Source: Siphonodentalium dalli
Taxonomy: Eukaryota > Mollusca > Scaphopoda > Gadilida > Siphonodentaliidae
Assembly (NCBI GenBank): GCA_032622095.1
Contig: CP136065.1
Span: 25,925,141-25,989,140 of the forward strand
Direction: 5' to 3'
DNA length: 64,000 bases
Within the stretch, counting starts at the first letter, position 1. Each line of letters begins with the position of its first letter. Shown here piece after piece: positions 52,755 through 63,808 of this stretch. The translations under genes were made by a program, and so were the position numbers. The notes under the pieces are model-generated. The model saw nothing but the letters and a program-made list of their open reading frames with translations. It had not been told where the DNA came from and searched no databases.

Positions 52755-53144
52755 TTAACCCTTTACCCAACAAACCGGCCAAATAAAGCTTCAACAGCCT
52801 AAAATATCTTCGGTCTGTCTCAATAAAACCATACAAATATGGATATCATTGGAACCGGCTCATTGACCACATTGTGATGGTTATAGTTATACCCTGTGCC
52901 AATGCATTCTCTTATATATGCGAGTCGACCATAGGTCGCCTCGCATATATAAGAGAATGCATTGGCCTAAAAAAAATCTTTTTTTAACACTTTTTACCAT
53001 TTTTTCTTACATTCTTTAACAATTTAATAATTTTTAATGTGTTAAGCCAATGCATTCTCTTATATATGCGAGGCGACCTATGGTCGACTCGCATATATAA
53101 GAGAATGCATTGGCACAGGGCCCTTCTGTTGGGTAAAGGGTTAA
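52755..53144 (+). mobile_element. family A MITE
   Basis: TTAA-flanked. Near-complete apart from the loss of one AAAACCGGCC unit near the left end. Confidence 0.92.
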
Positions 53145-53220
53145 TGTAAAATCAACATCAGTTACCAAATAACATCCAAGGATAGTTTGAGATGGACATG
53201 TGTAATCACAACAGAGTGTA

Positions 53221-53334
53221 GTCCAAGTCTTCTCGTACTAAAACCGGCTAAGATATTGGGATGGAGGTGCCGGTCTTTAACAGCAAATCGCCATCCCAAT
53301 ATCTTAGCTGGTTTTAGTACAAGAAGACTGGGAC
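53221..53334. repeat. 44-bp arm hairpin
   Basis: GTCCAAGTCTTCTCGTACTA at the left is mirrored by TAGTACAAGAAGACTGGGAC at the right. The loop is about 26 bases. Confidence 0.88.
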
Positions 53335-53803
53335 TAAACAGAGTGATGTTTGTAGGAGGAATACATCACCAGAGTTATGCGTGAGCTTGTAGTTTATATT
53401 ATTATCCATCCCTTAACTAACACCATTTCCGATTGGGCAAAAGCCGCCACGTGATAGTCCTGGAAAAAGTCATATTGAACTCCCGAAAGTCATATTGGAC
53501 TCCCGACTGTACAATATCACTTTTTTATTGAGACTCCGTGACGTCACGAATTAACTCTATTGCGAAATGAATCGGTGAAATTGTGATGCGCGCGCAAAAC
53601 TGATGGATTTTAGCAGATGTTTCACTTCCGCATTTAGTTTTTTTTCATTTCCGTGTTTACTGTTCCAAATCATGCTTTCTGATGATGAAATACAGGCTTT
53701 TATAGAGAATTAAGTGCCGACAAATACCAAAAATAACCACAAAAGTTTTATTCCCAAAATTTGGATAAACATACAGTATGATGGATAATAAAAATGTCAT
53801 TTT

Positions 53804-53955
53804 ACAATGTTGTGTACAGTATGAGTGTTTCTTATACTCGTCCAGGTTGTGGTGAAAAGTCATATTGGACTCGACACTGGCGTGTCTCGTCCAATATGAC
53901 TTTTCACCACAACCTGGACTCGTACAAGAAAAACACATACTGTACACAACATTGT
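53804..53955. repeat. ~68-bp arm hairpin
   Basis: ACAATGTTGTGTACAGTATG is mirrored by CATACTGTACACAACATTGT. The arms meet at GGACTCGACACTGGCGTGTC. AAAGTCATATTGGACTC also recurs nearby at 53468-53505. Confidence 0.92.
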
Positions 53956-53982
53956 ATAATAACTTTATAGTATGTCTGGCAA

Positions 53983-54428
53983 ACAGTCAAACCTTGAAAT
54001 AGTGTCATTTGCAGAATGAGGTCCCCAGAGGGTGAATGTTGTGACGCTACCCCCGCACAGCGAGCTAGCATCACTAAATTCACCCTCTTGGGACCTCATT
54101 CTGCTTAGGCCTCATCTTCTGGGAAGTATCTATAGTCTCAAATTAACATTTATTTTAGTTACTTTTTCTCTTCTGTTCAGTTTCTATATCCCCTAATTTG
54201 CAGAAGATAAAGTGCATAATCGAGGTGACTAATGGGTGAACATCACCAACTTCAACTGGGGAAATTCTATCTGATCCTAGGTCTCCTATAGCAGTTGAGT
54301 CCTAAACATAATTAGGTTCCCAGAGGGTGAATTTAGTGATGCTAGCCCACTGTGCGGGACAGCATTACTAAATTCACCCTCTGGGGACCTCATTCTGCAA
54401 ATGACAGATACATTATTTCAAGACTTGC
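53983..54428. mobile_element. family E MITE
   Basis: Both palindromic ends present. Outer inverted ends TTGAAATAGTGTCATTTG ... TGACAGATACATTATTTCAA. Confidence 0.85.
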
Positions 54429-54536
54429 AATCATTTTCCGATTTCTTTCTGTTATGAAGACACATGACCATATATGGAAAAACAGCGGGATGTTGGTCTG
54501 ATATTATTAATCAACAACTTGCTACTTTCTAATGTC

Positions 54537-54912
54537 AAATTCAAATAAATTCATGAAATTTGCAGGCAGAGGTCTAATTAGAGTTATCTAATTTCATGTT
54601 CCATAAAAAGAAATATAATAAACAGCATTCCAAAATGCCACCAAACAACATATTTCTTTACTATGTACAGATTCATGTCTTGTTGGGGGAAAATGATTTT
54701 TTAAAACATTTAAAATTACCCTTCTGTTTTTGCACCTTCTCTGCTATTTTGAGATTTTCTTTGTAATGTCAGTTTTTTTTTATCCGAGTATGTGCTGTAA
54801 ACCTATTCTATTACTACACTAACATCACAATAACTTCATAACACTGTGAGATTCATTTGCTCAAATCAGGATTTTATAATTATATCCATGTAATTTGTTG
54901 CACCAAAAGTTT
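54537..54912. repeat. segmental duplication, copy 1
   Basis: AATTCAAATAAATTCATGAA through TAATTTGTTGCACCAA. Copy 2 begins at 54925. This copy lacks the MITE present in copy 2. Confidence 0.9.
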
Positions 54913-54924
54913 TTTACCTGTGCT

Positions 54925-55515
54925 AATTCAAATAAATTCATGAAATTTGTAGCAGATGTATTATACGTCTAATTTGAGTTATCTAATTTCATGTTCCATC
55001 AAAACAAAAATATAAAGCATTCCAAAATGCCACCAAACAACATATTTCTTTACTATGTACACATGCATGTATTGTTGAGGAAAAAATGATTATTTAAAAC
55101 ATTTAAAATTACTCGTCTGTTTTTGCACCATGTCTGCTATTTTTTTATTTACTTTTTATTAATGTCCGATGTTTTATCCGAGTATGTGCTATAAACCTAC
55201 AGTAATGCTCTGAGTAATCGACTCCTTAACCACAGCCGAATTATGGGTAACTTTTCAGGATTTAGTCGGAAATATGGCTTGTTGCCATTCATCGGAAAGC
55301 TCTCCCCGAGAACTTTCTGATGAATGGCAACAAGCCATATTTCCGACTAAATCCTGAAAAGTTACCCATAATTCGGCTGTGGTTAAGGAGTCGATTACTT
55401 AGAGCATTACTGTATTCTATTACTATATTAACATCACAATAACTTATAACACTGAGATTCATTTGCTCACAACAGGATTTTATAATTATATCTGTGTAAT
55501 TTGTTGCACCAATTT
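54925..55515. repeat. segmental duplication, copy 2, with MITE insertion
   Basis: Direct copy of 54537-54912 interrupted at GTAAACCTA|TTCTATT by a family B element (55200-55412). Confidence 0.9.
55200..55412. mobile_element. family B foldback MITE, TA duplication proven by empty site
   Basis: TA at 55198-55199 and 55413-55414. Copy 1 of the surrounding duplication has a single TA at the same place. Both arms carry the private change CAGCCGAATTA / TAATTCGGCTG. Confidence 0.96.
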
Positions 55516-55973
55516 TATCGAACTCCCACCTGAAATTCCTGATATGAGTCGACTCTATTACTGTGTCTGTCCTATATTTGACCTCTGAGGTCACTTGAGT
55601 AGGTATAATTGTTAAGATTGTAGATTTGTTATTTATGTTGTTATGCTAACGCATTGGTCCAATCATTATTTATTATCATAAAGAAGACTGTTTTTATAGT
55701 TGGCGACTGTTTCTTTTTTAAATAAAGATATGACCTGAATTTAATTTAATTTCTGACGCTATGGTATCCACTGATTTTAAGCAGCAAGTTGCATTCAAAA
55801 TGCCTGTCAGTTTTTAGCTCAACTTGACAAAGTCAACCTGCGAATCTGGGGTTTGCAGTCGATCTGAAGCTCGAACTGAATCAGAGGTGGTATTCATGAA
55901 TCAAATCTCGAATCAATTATATGCAGGAATTATTAATAAAACCATGTTCTAAAAGTCTGTAGACTTTGTAATT

Positions 55974-56230
55974 AACCCTTCCATGACTGGAGCTTTCTGA
56001 AATTTTGCGAAAACCCTGTGCCAATGCACAGGGAGCGAAAACCCTGTGCTAATGCATAGGGAGCCTCGTATATATAAGAATATATTGGCCTAACAATATT
56101 TACCTTGACCTTGTAAGCCAGTATATTCTCTTATATATGCGAGGCTCCCTTTGGGAGACTCACATATATAAAAGAATGCACTGGCCCAGGATCTTTAACG
56201 CTGCACCAGCTCTCATTACGAAAGGATTAT
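55974..56230. mobile_element. family C MITE with local duplication
   Basis: TTAACCCTTCCATGACTGGA at the left. GCGAAAACCCTGTG is duplicated and the hairpin modules are partly lost. The right end reads CTCATTACGAAAGGATTA. Confidence 0.75.
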
Positions 56231-56550
56231 CATTGTAAGTTAGTCTACATGTACATATCTCCGATTAATAAATATGGTTCGCATTCATAAAATGTTTTCA
56301 AGACAAAGCAGCTTGTTATGCTAAAATCTAATAGTCCCAGGTAAAAATTAAATTTAGAACAAGACATATTCAACCTGGTGTAATTTGGCATACACAAGAA
56401 TTCCAGTGATTCTAATATATTCAAATCCTATGATCGATATGCAGTCAGATTCGCAAATTGAATAGAATCTTCGAAGCTTTGCAGGGCCCTAAAATATTGT
56501 TCATTTCCTGACTGACATACTGATCAAACAGTCAACGGTATTTAGTATGA

Positions 56551-56939
56551 AATACTATTAGGGCCACTTCCTTCTGGTGCGCCGGAAGCGACAAAATGTG
56601 CGCCATTAGTCACTCAACATATGTTGCATGTTTTGGTGCGCGACCAAATATGTCGCACATTTTGGCACTTCCGGGGTGAGCCAACACTCGAGATTTTGAT
56701 TGTCTTGGTGCGTGCTGAAAGCGACACAAGCGCTAAAATGTGCATCATTATGGTGCACATTTTGTCGTTTCGGCATGCCATAATATGCGACATTATCAAA
56801 TATTTTGGCTTGCGACACAAGCGCCAAAATGTGCAACATTATGGCGCACATTTTCCGCTTCTGTCGCTTTCAGCGCACGACTAATGGCACAAATTTGCGT
56901 GCTCTAGAAGCGCCATTAGGAAGTGGCCCTAATAGTATT
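56551..56939. repeat. foldback element with internal GCGCA/TGCGC palindromes
   Basis: AATACTATTAGGGCCACTTC is mirrored by GAAGTGGCCCTAATAGTATT. Inside, AAAATGTGCGCCATTA-type segments recur in both orientations. Overlapping ORFs on both strands are artefacts of this. Confidence 0.88.
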
Positions 56940-57179
56940 CCATAGTTTAGTAAGTCATGCACACCTTAAAATAATAGCCAATTTTAACCACACATGTATA
57001 ATTTGAAATGTGTGTTGATATTGATATTGAAAGTCACCTGATATAATATACGTTCATTCCATTCCCAAGTTTTAGTCTAACGTGTAGTATGTGGAAACTG
57101 TAGCAACGAGAGGCTGATCACGATTGGCATATGTTTAACCCATACCTTGGCGATAGCAATCAGCTATTTTCAGTCTGGA

Positions 57180-58250
57180 AGCGAAAATCCATAAGCCATA
57201 ACTCTGTTTTAAAAAATGGATCAAACCCAAATTCGAACTCTTATCTGTATTTTGGGCTGAGAAACTCACATACCACATTTACATACTGTTACATCTCAAT
57301 AAAATGAGATATATCAGATGAAAGGTATTTCTACTAAGTATCAGGAATGTTGAGAAGGGTTCATTTTAACTACAAAAGTCCATACCGTACAAGTGAAGGG
57401 GATATAATAGGAGAATGACTACATGAAAAATATACAAAAGCATAAAATTGATGACCAGGGTTAACAATTTTAACTCTATAAAATTAGGGGATTGTACCAG
57501 GTATGTCACTTGAACACTGCATTGATAGGCTAAATCAGAGAGCTGTGTGGGAGTCCTGAGCCAAGAGGGTCCACACACTATGGAAATGCAATAAACAACA
57601 GATGGCTAGCAGCAGTGAGTATCAGATTTCATTATCAATAATAAAGGTTAACTCTAGTCTCTTGCTCTGTGATATCACAGGTAAATAATTGTAAGCTGCT
57701 TCTGGTTATATATTGTAAGCAATTCTCAATTCAAAATGTTCAATTCTTAGTTAAAACGGGGCCATAACTCTGGTATAAAAAACAGGATCTGACCCATATT
57801 CAAACTCGATCTGTATTTTGAGTTGACAAACTCACATACCAAATTTGGTTCCTATCAGATGAAAACTGGTAGATTTATCGAAGCATGCATGAATTCTATG
57901 TCAAAGGGCCATAACTCCATTAAAAATAATCTGATCAACCCATATTTGAACTCGAACTGTATTTTAGGTGGAGAAACTGACATACGAAATTTGGTTCTGA
58001 TCAGTTCTGATCAGATCATTTTTGTTTTAGTTATCATAGAATTTGTGAATTCTAAGTCGAAAAAGGGACATAACTCCGTAAAAAAAACCTCCGATCAAAT
58101 CCACATTCGAACTCGATCTGTATTTTGGGCCGAGAAACTCACATACCAAATTTGGTTCCGATCAGATAGAAAATATTTCAGTTATCTCACAATGCGTAAA
58201 GTGTCTACAGACAGACAGACGGACGGACGAACGACAGGTGGTCAATCCGG
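57180..58250. repeat. ~130-bp degenerate tandem repeats with GACA tail
   Basis: GCCATAACTC, TTCGAACTCGATCTGTATTT and CATACCAAATTTGGTTCCGA recur about four times. The last unit ends in ACAGACAGACAGACGGACGG, a typical tail of invertebrate dispersed repeats. The 57823-58317 ORF is within this and is not a gene. Confidence 0.7.
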
Positions 58251-58361
58251 ACGACACTATGTTTACCATACTATGGTATGGGTAAACATAAAAATGAATG
58301 ACCCAATTATAATATAGAAGATAACTCAATTATGATTATGACAGGCGTGTTATGTATTCTT

Positions 58362-58461
58362 AGTTTCAACTGCTATTGACGATTTGATCACTATAGAGGA
58401 CAATGATCTAATTCTGTTAGCATCTGAACAAGATAGTAATATGTCTGTGGATTTGACCTAA
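58362..58461 (+). other. possible terminal exon of an unknown plus-strand gene
   Basis: After a possible acceptor TATTCTTAG, one frame reads STAIDDLITIEDNDLILLAS and on to a TAA, acidic and protein-like in composition. No upstream partner exon is found, so this is a weak call. Confidence 0.2.
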
Positions 58462-58467
58462 TGAGAG

Positions 58468-58576
58468 CTGTGAGAGCTTTCCGATGAATGGCAACAAGCC
58501 ATATTTCCGACTAAATCCTGAAAAATTACCCATAATTCTGCTGTGGTTAAGGAGTTGATTATTTAGGACATTACTG
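58468..58576 (-). mobile_element. family B single arm
   Basis: AGAGCTTTCCGATGAATGGC through GGACATTACTG. It lies just beyond the poly(A) signal of the minus-strand gene. Confidence 0.8.
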
Positions 58577-58607
58577 TATGCCTATTTTCACATTGATTTA
58601 TGACCTT

Positions 58608-58613
58608 TTTATT
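58608..58613 (-). promoter_or_regulatory. AATAAA polyadenylation signal
   Basis: TTTATT on the plus strand is AATAAA on the minus strand, 205 bases after the stop of the membrane-protein gene. This gives a compact 3'UTR (about 58590-58817) and supports the gene model. Confidence 0.65.
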
Positions 58614-58817
58614 TCATAAAAATCAATTTTAGCACATGTTGCAGACACAACAGGCGGGAACCTGCAGCATATTCCAGAATGTTCAGGACAGGTAGAAAAG
58701 ATAAGTAAAGCATTTTCAAATTATCTACATATATTACATGAAATCGCCAACAATCTATAGTACAGGCAGGTACAGGAGCAAAACATAATCCAACATTCAC
58801 ACATCTTTACATTAACA

Positions 58818-58873
58818 TCAGTTGAAATACGGCCGCCGTGGATCATCTTTAGATATATCTTCATCTCTGACAA
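58818..58873 (-). CDS. membrane-protein gene, terminal exon
   Basis: On the minus strand, TTCTCTGTTTTGCAG is a strong acceptor. The exon completes a Val codon and encodes VRDEDISKDDPRRPYFN followed by TGA (58820-58818). The plus-strand ORF across the same bases is a shadow. Confidence 0.8.
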
Positions 58874-61800
58874 CTGCAAAACAGAGAAAATGCCACGTCA
58901 TGTTATTAATGGAATATCTATTAACAAATATAGAGGAATCAAATCAAAATATTTTCTATTATAAAAACAAGGCAAAATCAGTCTATAAAAAGCATGGAGG
59001 TTTTGTGAAAAATAAAAATATTAGTAATATGAAAATTCTAGTTTGCAGACAATGTTAACTATAGTAGAAAATAGTGATTAAGCCTTTCATGATGGGAGTG
59101 CACATGTGCAGTATTATATATCCTGTGCAAGTGCATGAATTCTCTTATATGTGAGGGTCTCCCATATATAAGAGAATACATTGGCACAGGGTTTTCCGAA
59201 ATTGCAGTAAGCTCCAGTTAGAATTAATAGTGTCTAAGGGTAAGAGTCACTTCACAAGAATGTTTATATTAAAAAAAAAATTATCAACAAGGTTGCTATT
59301 TAAAGGTACTCAATCCGATCAGACGCTCCTGAATTACTATTTCTTTGGCTTGGCTTCGCAGGTAAAAAATATTTGATTCGAGTCGAGACACCCATTATTG
59401 TTAATAGGTTACTTGATTTTCAAGTTATCTATCTTACAACCGCAATTTGTCCGTTTGAGCACGTGGTCCTGGAAAAGATCTGGTCCACAAACAATAGAAA
59501 CAGCAAATTTCAAACATCGACATCTAATCACTCTGAGCTTTGATGGGTGGGTTCCTCGACTTCATTCAAATATTTTTTACCCCCGAAGCCAAAGAAATAG
59601 TAATTTAGGAGCGTCTGATCAGATTGAGTACCTTTATGGTCATTTCCCAGTCAACTAACAGCAATGTAGTGACCTGCAAATTGGGGGTTTACAGTCGAAT
59701 ACAATCTCTAATCGAATCAGGGGTGATATTCGCAAATCAAATCAAATCTAAAATCGAATATATGCATGAGCTAAACCTAGGTATCAACCATGCCATCAAT
59801 GATTAATACATACATAATAAATAGTTCACTCAAATAAATCAATCAATATCAGATTTAAAGCCACACCTTCACTGATCTAGTCGCTATAGTTATGTTGTAT
59901 ATTAATTTTTATTCATTTGATTTACCTATACATATTAAATAAAGAGATTATCGGATGAAATTATTCTCCAGTCTCTCACTTCTCCCTATTTTGCTCTCAC
60001 TTCTCCCTATTTCTGCCAGAGGGAGAAGTCACTTCTCCCTATTCTCAACCTGCAAGCTGAGGCCTGAACCATGGACATGCCAGTTCCACCGAACCTGTGT
60101 AACATTATACATGTATCAGTTTTGTGAACCTCGGTAATTATATAGAGCCCAAATCCATGGGATAAAGATCAATTTAGCACTATTACTATGTGTACTGGGG
60201 CAAAATGCATGGAATTTGCAATTACAAGGGCATCAGATGGGTGATGGAGCATGTTACAACGTATAAGAACCACAGATGAACCACTGGCAGTTTCAGTCGT
60301 AATAACTTGGATCTTATTCTCATCTTCAAAAGTATAAATGTTGGTACAGTTTGTGTTTCGAAAATCATGAACACTAAGCCTCCAAGTACATTTCTAGCCT
60401 TCTATGATTTGATAAGTGCCATTTTAATAGGAAATGCAAAATCCTCTTACACTCAGTAAACACATATTAATCCTTATAAGTTACATGAATATGCCTTATT
60501 TTTTATTTGTTTGGACATATGCTTACTGGAGATGAATGAGTCATCGTACCTATATTTTGGAATATAGGGTACCCAGCTCTGGAAATCAAAATATTGAGCG
60601 ATAGATATCTTTGCAATGTTTTTATCGCACACTTTTTTTCAGTAACATCACGCTTGATAAAATCATGCATGGATGATAATTCTCAACCATTTATTTAGTA
60701 AATACTCATTGACGAGCAGTTATTCCTTTGTTGGAAATAATTATTTGAACTTTTCTCTCCAATAAATAGGACTCCTTCTGTACTTGGTTTATCTGTCGGC
60801 TGCTTATTTTTCATGAGAACAATTCCAGATGAATAATAGACCATTCCAATGTATACTTTTATAACTGAGTGGGAGAATCCATTTAGCAGCACTCAAAATT
60901 AGGAAAAATGTCCCACGACAAATTTAATGCTATCGCATGTTAGATTCCACATGTTGCCACAGCATTTACCACGGCATTGCTTATTGCTGTGGCCAAATTC
61001 GAGGACTGATTTAGTATAGAAAGTTTTCAAAACAACATTTCAGGCTAATATTTACTCTTCAGTGAACTGGATGATAATTTATATACATGTAGTATAAATC
61101 CACAAATGTCAATCTGGGTACCCTTTATTTCTCACTAGGGTTGCCACGACTATGAGTTTTCAGAAACGACTAATCATCCGTTATAGTTGACGGTTAGTTA
61201 ATTAATAATTCATATATGCGCCCTATATTACATCCAGGTAAACAAGTGATAGATACGAAATTACGATGACTACTTTTAATTTTAGATCCATTCTGAACAC
61301 AGTTATAAACTGTTAGTGTTCCGTGTTTTATTCATATACAACGAGGAATATTGTAGTTATAAACATGCCCTTACTATTAAATACTGCCCAGAATTGCCGA
61401 TGAGCCCAATGTTTCTGCAAACTGCACACACGCTACATGACAGTTACTGTGCAAAATTGAATGAAGTAATGCTAATCTCGGCTGCGAGCCATGGATACGT
61501 ATTTTGACAGAGCACGTGCTTTGCATTAAGACAGCTAAAGGGGCAAAAACTGCGGCGAAAGGCATGCAATTGCACTGAAGTTAACGAGGACATAGGTACA
61601 GTGGCAGATATATGAGCTTTTGTGTGGGGGTGACGGGGATGCTGTCACAATTACTACTGTGTATAACCTGGACATTTTCAATAATAAATGACACATTTCA
61701 TAGAGTAGTTATCTCCTATGATGCTCTATAAACAAACGTCTTAGAACTGTCATGTAGTTGATAGAGGGAATTAAGTTTCTGAATGTATTTACCTGTGTAC

Positions 61801-63808
61801 ACTGGCCTGTATGGCGAGTCCATTGGCAAATCTTTTCTGGTCCAGTATATTGCTATGAATCCAACCATAGCTGCAAAAATAGAAGGGTACTGGCTGAATA
61901 TTTATACATTAGCATGAAGGGTATGGTGCTACATAGAAAGAGGAGAGCTGATAAATATGAAGATTACTTTCTGAAATATACAATAAACTAAATGAACCAA
62001 GAGATGGATTGTTGTCTGGTGCATACCCCATGTGGCATACCACCTAGCGTGGGCATACCTATGACATATGACTGAGTCTCCCTGAGATACTCAGGAAGAC
62101 GAACCCAAAAATCAGCATTTTCAGATAAACAAAGATGAATAATTCTAGAATGGAAAACCTTAACAAAATGATAGAACATGCCATTGAATGTCCTCATAGA
62201 GGTGAACATCCATACCAAATTCATTGATATCTGACAACCGTAGTGGAGATATCTGCTCGGACAGACAAAAAGCCAACATTTCCAGATAAACAAAGATGAA
62301 TAACTCTAAGGAAAACAGGAACAAAACGATTGAGCACTCCATTGAATGTTCAAATAGTAGTGAATTCCATACCAAATTTGATTGAGATCTGACAACCGGT
62401 GGTGGAGATTATGTATCTGCTTGGACAGACAAAAAGCCAACATTTCAAGATAAACAAAGATGAATAACTCTAGAACGGAAAATCCCAAACAAAATATTGA
62501 ACACTCCATTGAATGTCCTCATAGTAAGTAGTGAACATCCATACCAAATTTCATTGAGATCCGAGTACTACTGTTCAAGTTATGACCTGAACAGATATTG
62601 GAATGACCAACATTTCCAGATAAACAAAGATGAATAATTCTAGAAAGGATAAACCCGAACAAAATTATTGAACACTCCATTGAATGTCCTCATAGTAAGT
62701 AGTGAACATCCATACCAAATTTCATTGAGATCCGAGTACTACTGTTAAAGTTATGACCTGAACAGACATCGGGTGGATAGCGGAGCAACATTTCAAGATA
62801 AACAACTCTAGAACAAAACAATTGAACACTCCATTGAATGTCGTCATAGTAGTGAACACCCATACAAAATTTCATAAAGATTTTAACACTAATGTTCACG
62901 GTATGACCTGGAGAGACATGGGTGGATGTACCTGTAGACGACTGATGCATGCAGACAGATGCAAAACAGTACCCCCCCCCCTTTATTTTTAAAAGGGGGC
63001 ATAATTAAAGGCTGCTAGGTCACACACTTCTCTCCCCTCCCCCCCCCCCCCCCACTAGAAAACAGATGGCTTCATTCGTTTTATCTTTTCTAGAGTTATT
63101 CATCTTTGTTTATCTGAAAATGTTGGTTTTTTGTCTCAGCCACAGGTTGTTGGTTCTCAATGAAATTTTATATGGATGTTCACCACTATGAGAACACTCA
63201 TTCAATCATCTTGTTCTGGTTTTCCATTCTAGAGTTATTCATTTTTGTTTATCTGGATTTTTTTTCTTTTTTTGTCCCTCTGCTAATGTATCTCAATCAT
63301 GGGTTATAGGTATGCCCGCACAAGGCTATGTCACATGGGGGTATGCATGCACCGGCAATAGCCCAGCTCATGTGAATGTACTAAAATATGGCCATTGCTT
63401 ATGCAGGTGGTATAATAACTAGTCATGATGATCAAGTATGACATTTGCTTAAATGAGAACATTGGATTTGGTTCCAAACAATTCACCAAAACAGATTGTG
63501 TTCACTTGCATCAAGTACCTTGGCAATTATCCATAAAACTTCATCCAAGTGTCAGAAGGTGAATAAAATCATGGTTCTATTTTAGGAAATGGTGTGCCAA
63601 GGGTGCTAAAAAAAATTGTATCTGTATCAGCTTGTAGTTTTTACTCCAGCATAAGGCAGCAATGCTAGTGTTTGGACGCTTATTCGCAGGCATGAAATGT
63701 TGTGAGAAGAAACATGGTTAGAGCGTAGAGGCTTACCGAATGCACATAGTCCACCAGCTAAAAATAGCTCTGGAACCTTGTGAAGATTTCTTTTTAAGTT
63801 TGATTCAG
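58818..63808 (-). CDS. C-terminal part of a small single-pass membrane protein (3 exons, N-terminus outside window)
   Basis: Reading right to left, exons 63808-63737 (72 nt), 61870-61793 (78 nt) and 58873-58818 (56 nt) join in phase with splice sites TTTTCCAG/GTAAGC, TTTTTGCAG/GTAAAT and GTTTTGCAG/stop. The joined peptide starts ESNLKRNLHKVPELF. It has a hydrophobic stretch (LAGGLCAFAMVGFIAIYW), then a positive TRKD stop-transfer, then SPYRPVYTVV and a charged tail RDEDISKDDPRRPYFN. The single helix with a short polar tail looks like small mitochondrial inner-membrane subunits (NDUFA4/B12D-like size and layout), but I do not recognise the family and no function is assigned. Upstream coding sequence must lie beyond 64000. 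Confidence 0.8.
59079..59222. mobile_element. family C MITE, eroded
   Basis: TTAAGCCTTTCATGATGGGA ... GCAGTAAGCTCCAGTTA with partial hairpin module. Confidence 0.6.
59302..59632. mobile_element. family F foldback MITE
   Basis: AGGTACTCAATCCGATCAGA ... TCTGATCAGATTGAGTACCT, arms with TTTCTTTGGCTT and its complement. Confidence 0.85.
59640..60690. other. intron of the minus-strand gene, no gene seen
   Basis: Contains a GTCGAATACAATCTCTAATC segment similar to 55850-55920 and CTTCTCCCTATTT units near 59960-60040. Nothing else is supported. Confidence 0.45.
60694..60885. mobile_element. family I MITE part
   Basis: TTTAGTAAATACTCATTGAC ... ACTGAGTGGGAGAATCCATT. It joins directly to repeat K. Confidence 0.6.
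60886..61013. repeat. dispersed repeat K, copy 2
   Basis: Shares AGGAAAAATGTCCCAC and GTTAGATTCCACATGTTGCC with 47001-47133. Confidence 0.8.
61014..61790. other. intron sequence, no gene seen
   Basis: Short ORFs near 61316-61565 overlap on both strands without splice support. Confidence 0.45.
61793..61870 (-). CDS. membrane-protein gene, exon n-1
   Basis: On the minus strand, CTATTTTTGCAG precedes CTATGGTTGG, and ACACAG|GTAAAT ends it. It encodes the rest of the membrane helix (MVGFIAIYW) and TRKDLPMDSPYRPVYT. Phase matches both neighbours. Confidence 0.8.
62112..62935. repeat. ~160-bp tandem array, five units
   Basis: ACATTTCCAGATAAACAAAG, ACACTCCATTGAATGTCCTC and CATACCAAATTTCATTGAGA recur in order at about 62112, 62275, 62440, 62607 and 62790. 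Minus-strand ORFs here are artefacts. Confidence 0.85.
63085..63280 (-). repeat. inverted units of the 62-kb array
   Basis: TAGAGTTATTCATCTTTGTT and TTATCTGAAAATGTTGG are complements of the array units, occurring about twice. A poly-C tract (about 63039-63053) separates the two orientations. Confidence 0.75.
63737..63808 (-). CDS. membrane-protein gene, exon n-2
   Basis: On the minus strand, eight T's and CCAG precede CTGAATCAAAC, and TTCG|GTAAGC ends the exon. It encodes ESNLKRNLHKVPELFLAGGL and CAF, the start of the transmembrane helix. The exon begins with two bases of a codon, so an upstream exon exists; none is evident to 64000. Confidence 0.78.

Noticed and set aside
56606-56884. Overlapping ORFs on both strands
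   Set aside because: Products of a foldback repeat with inverted GCGCA blocks.
57823-58317. 164-aa ORF
   Set aside because: Covers tandem repeat units and a GACA-rich tail; peptide repeats follow the DNA repeat.
58822-59058. Plus-strand ORF starting LKYGRRGSSLD
   Set aside because: It overlaps the terminal exon of the minus-strand gene, which has a much stronger acceptor, stop and poly(A) signal.
62690-62950. Minus-strand ORFs at 62.0-62.9 kb
   Set aside because: They follow the ~160-bp tandem array unit by unit.
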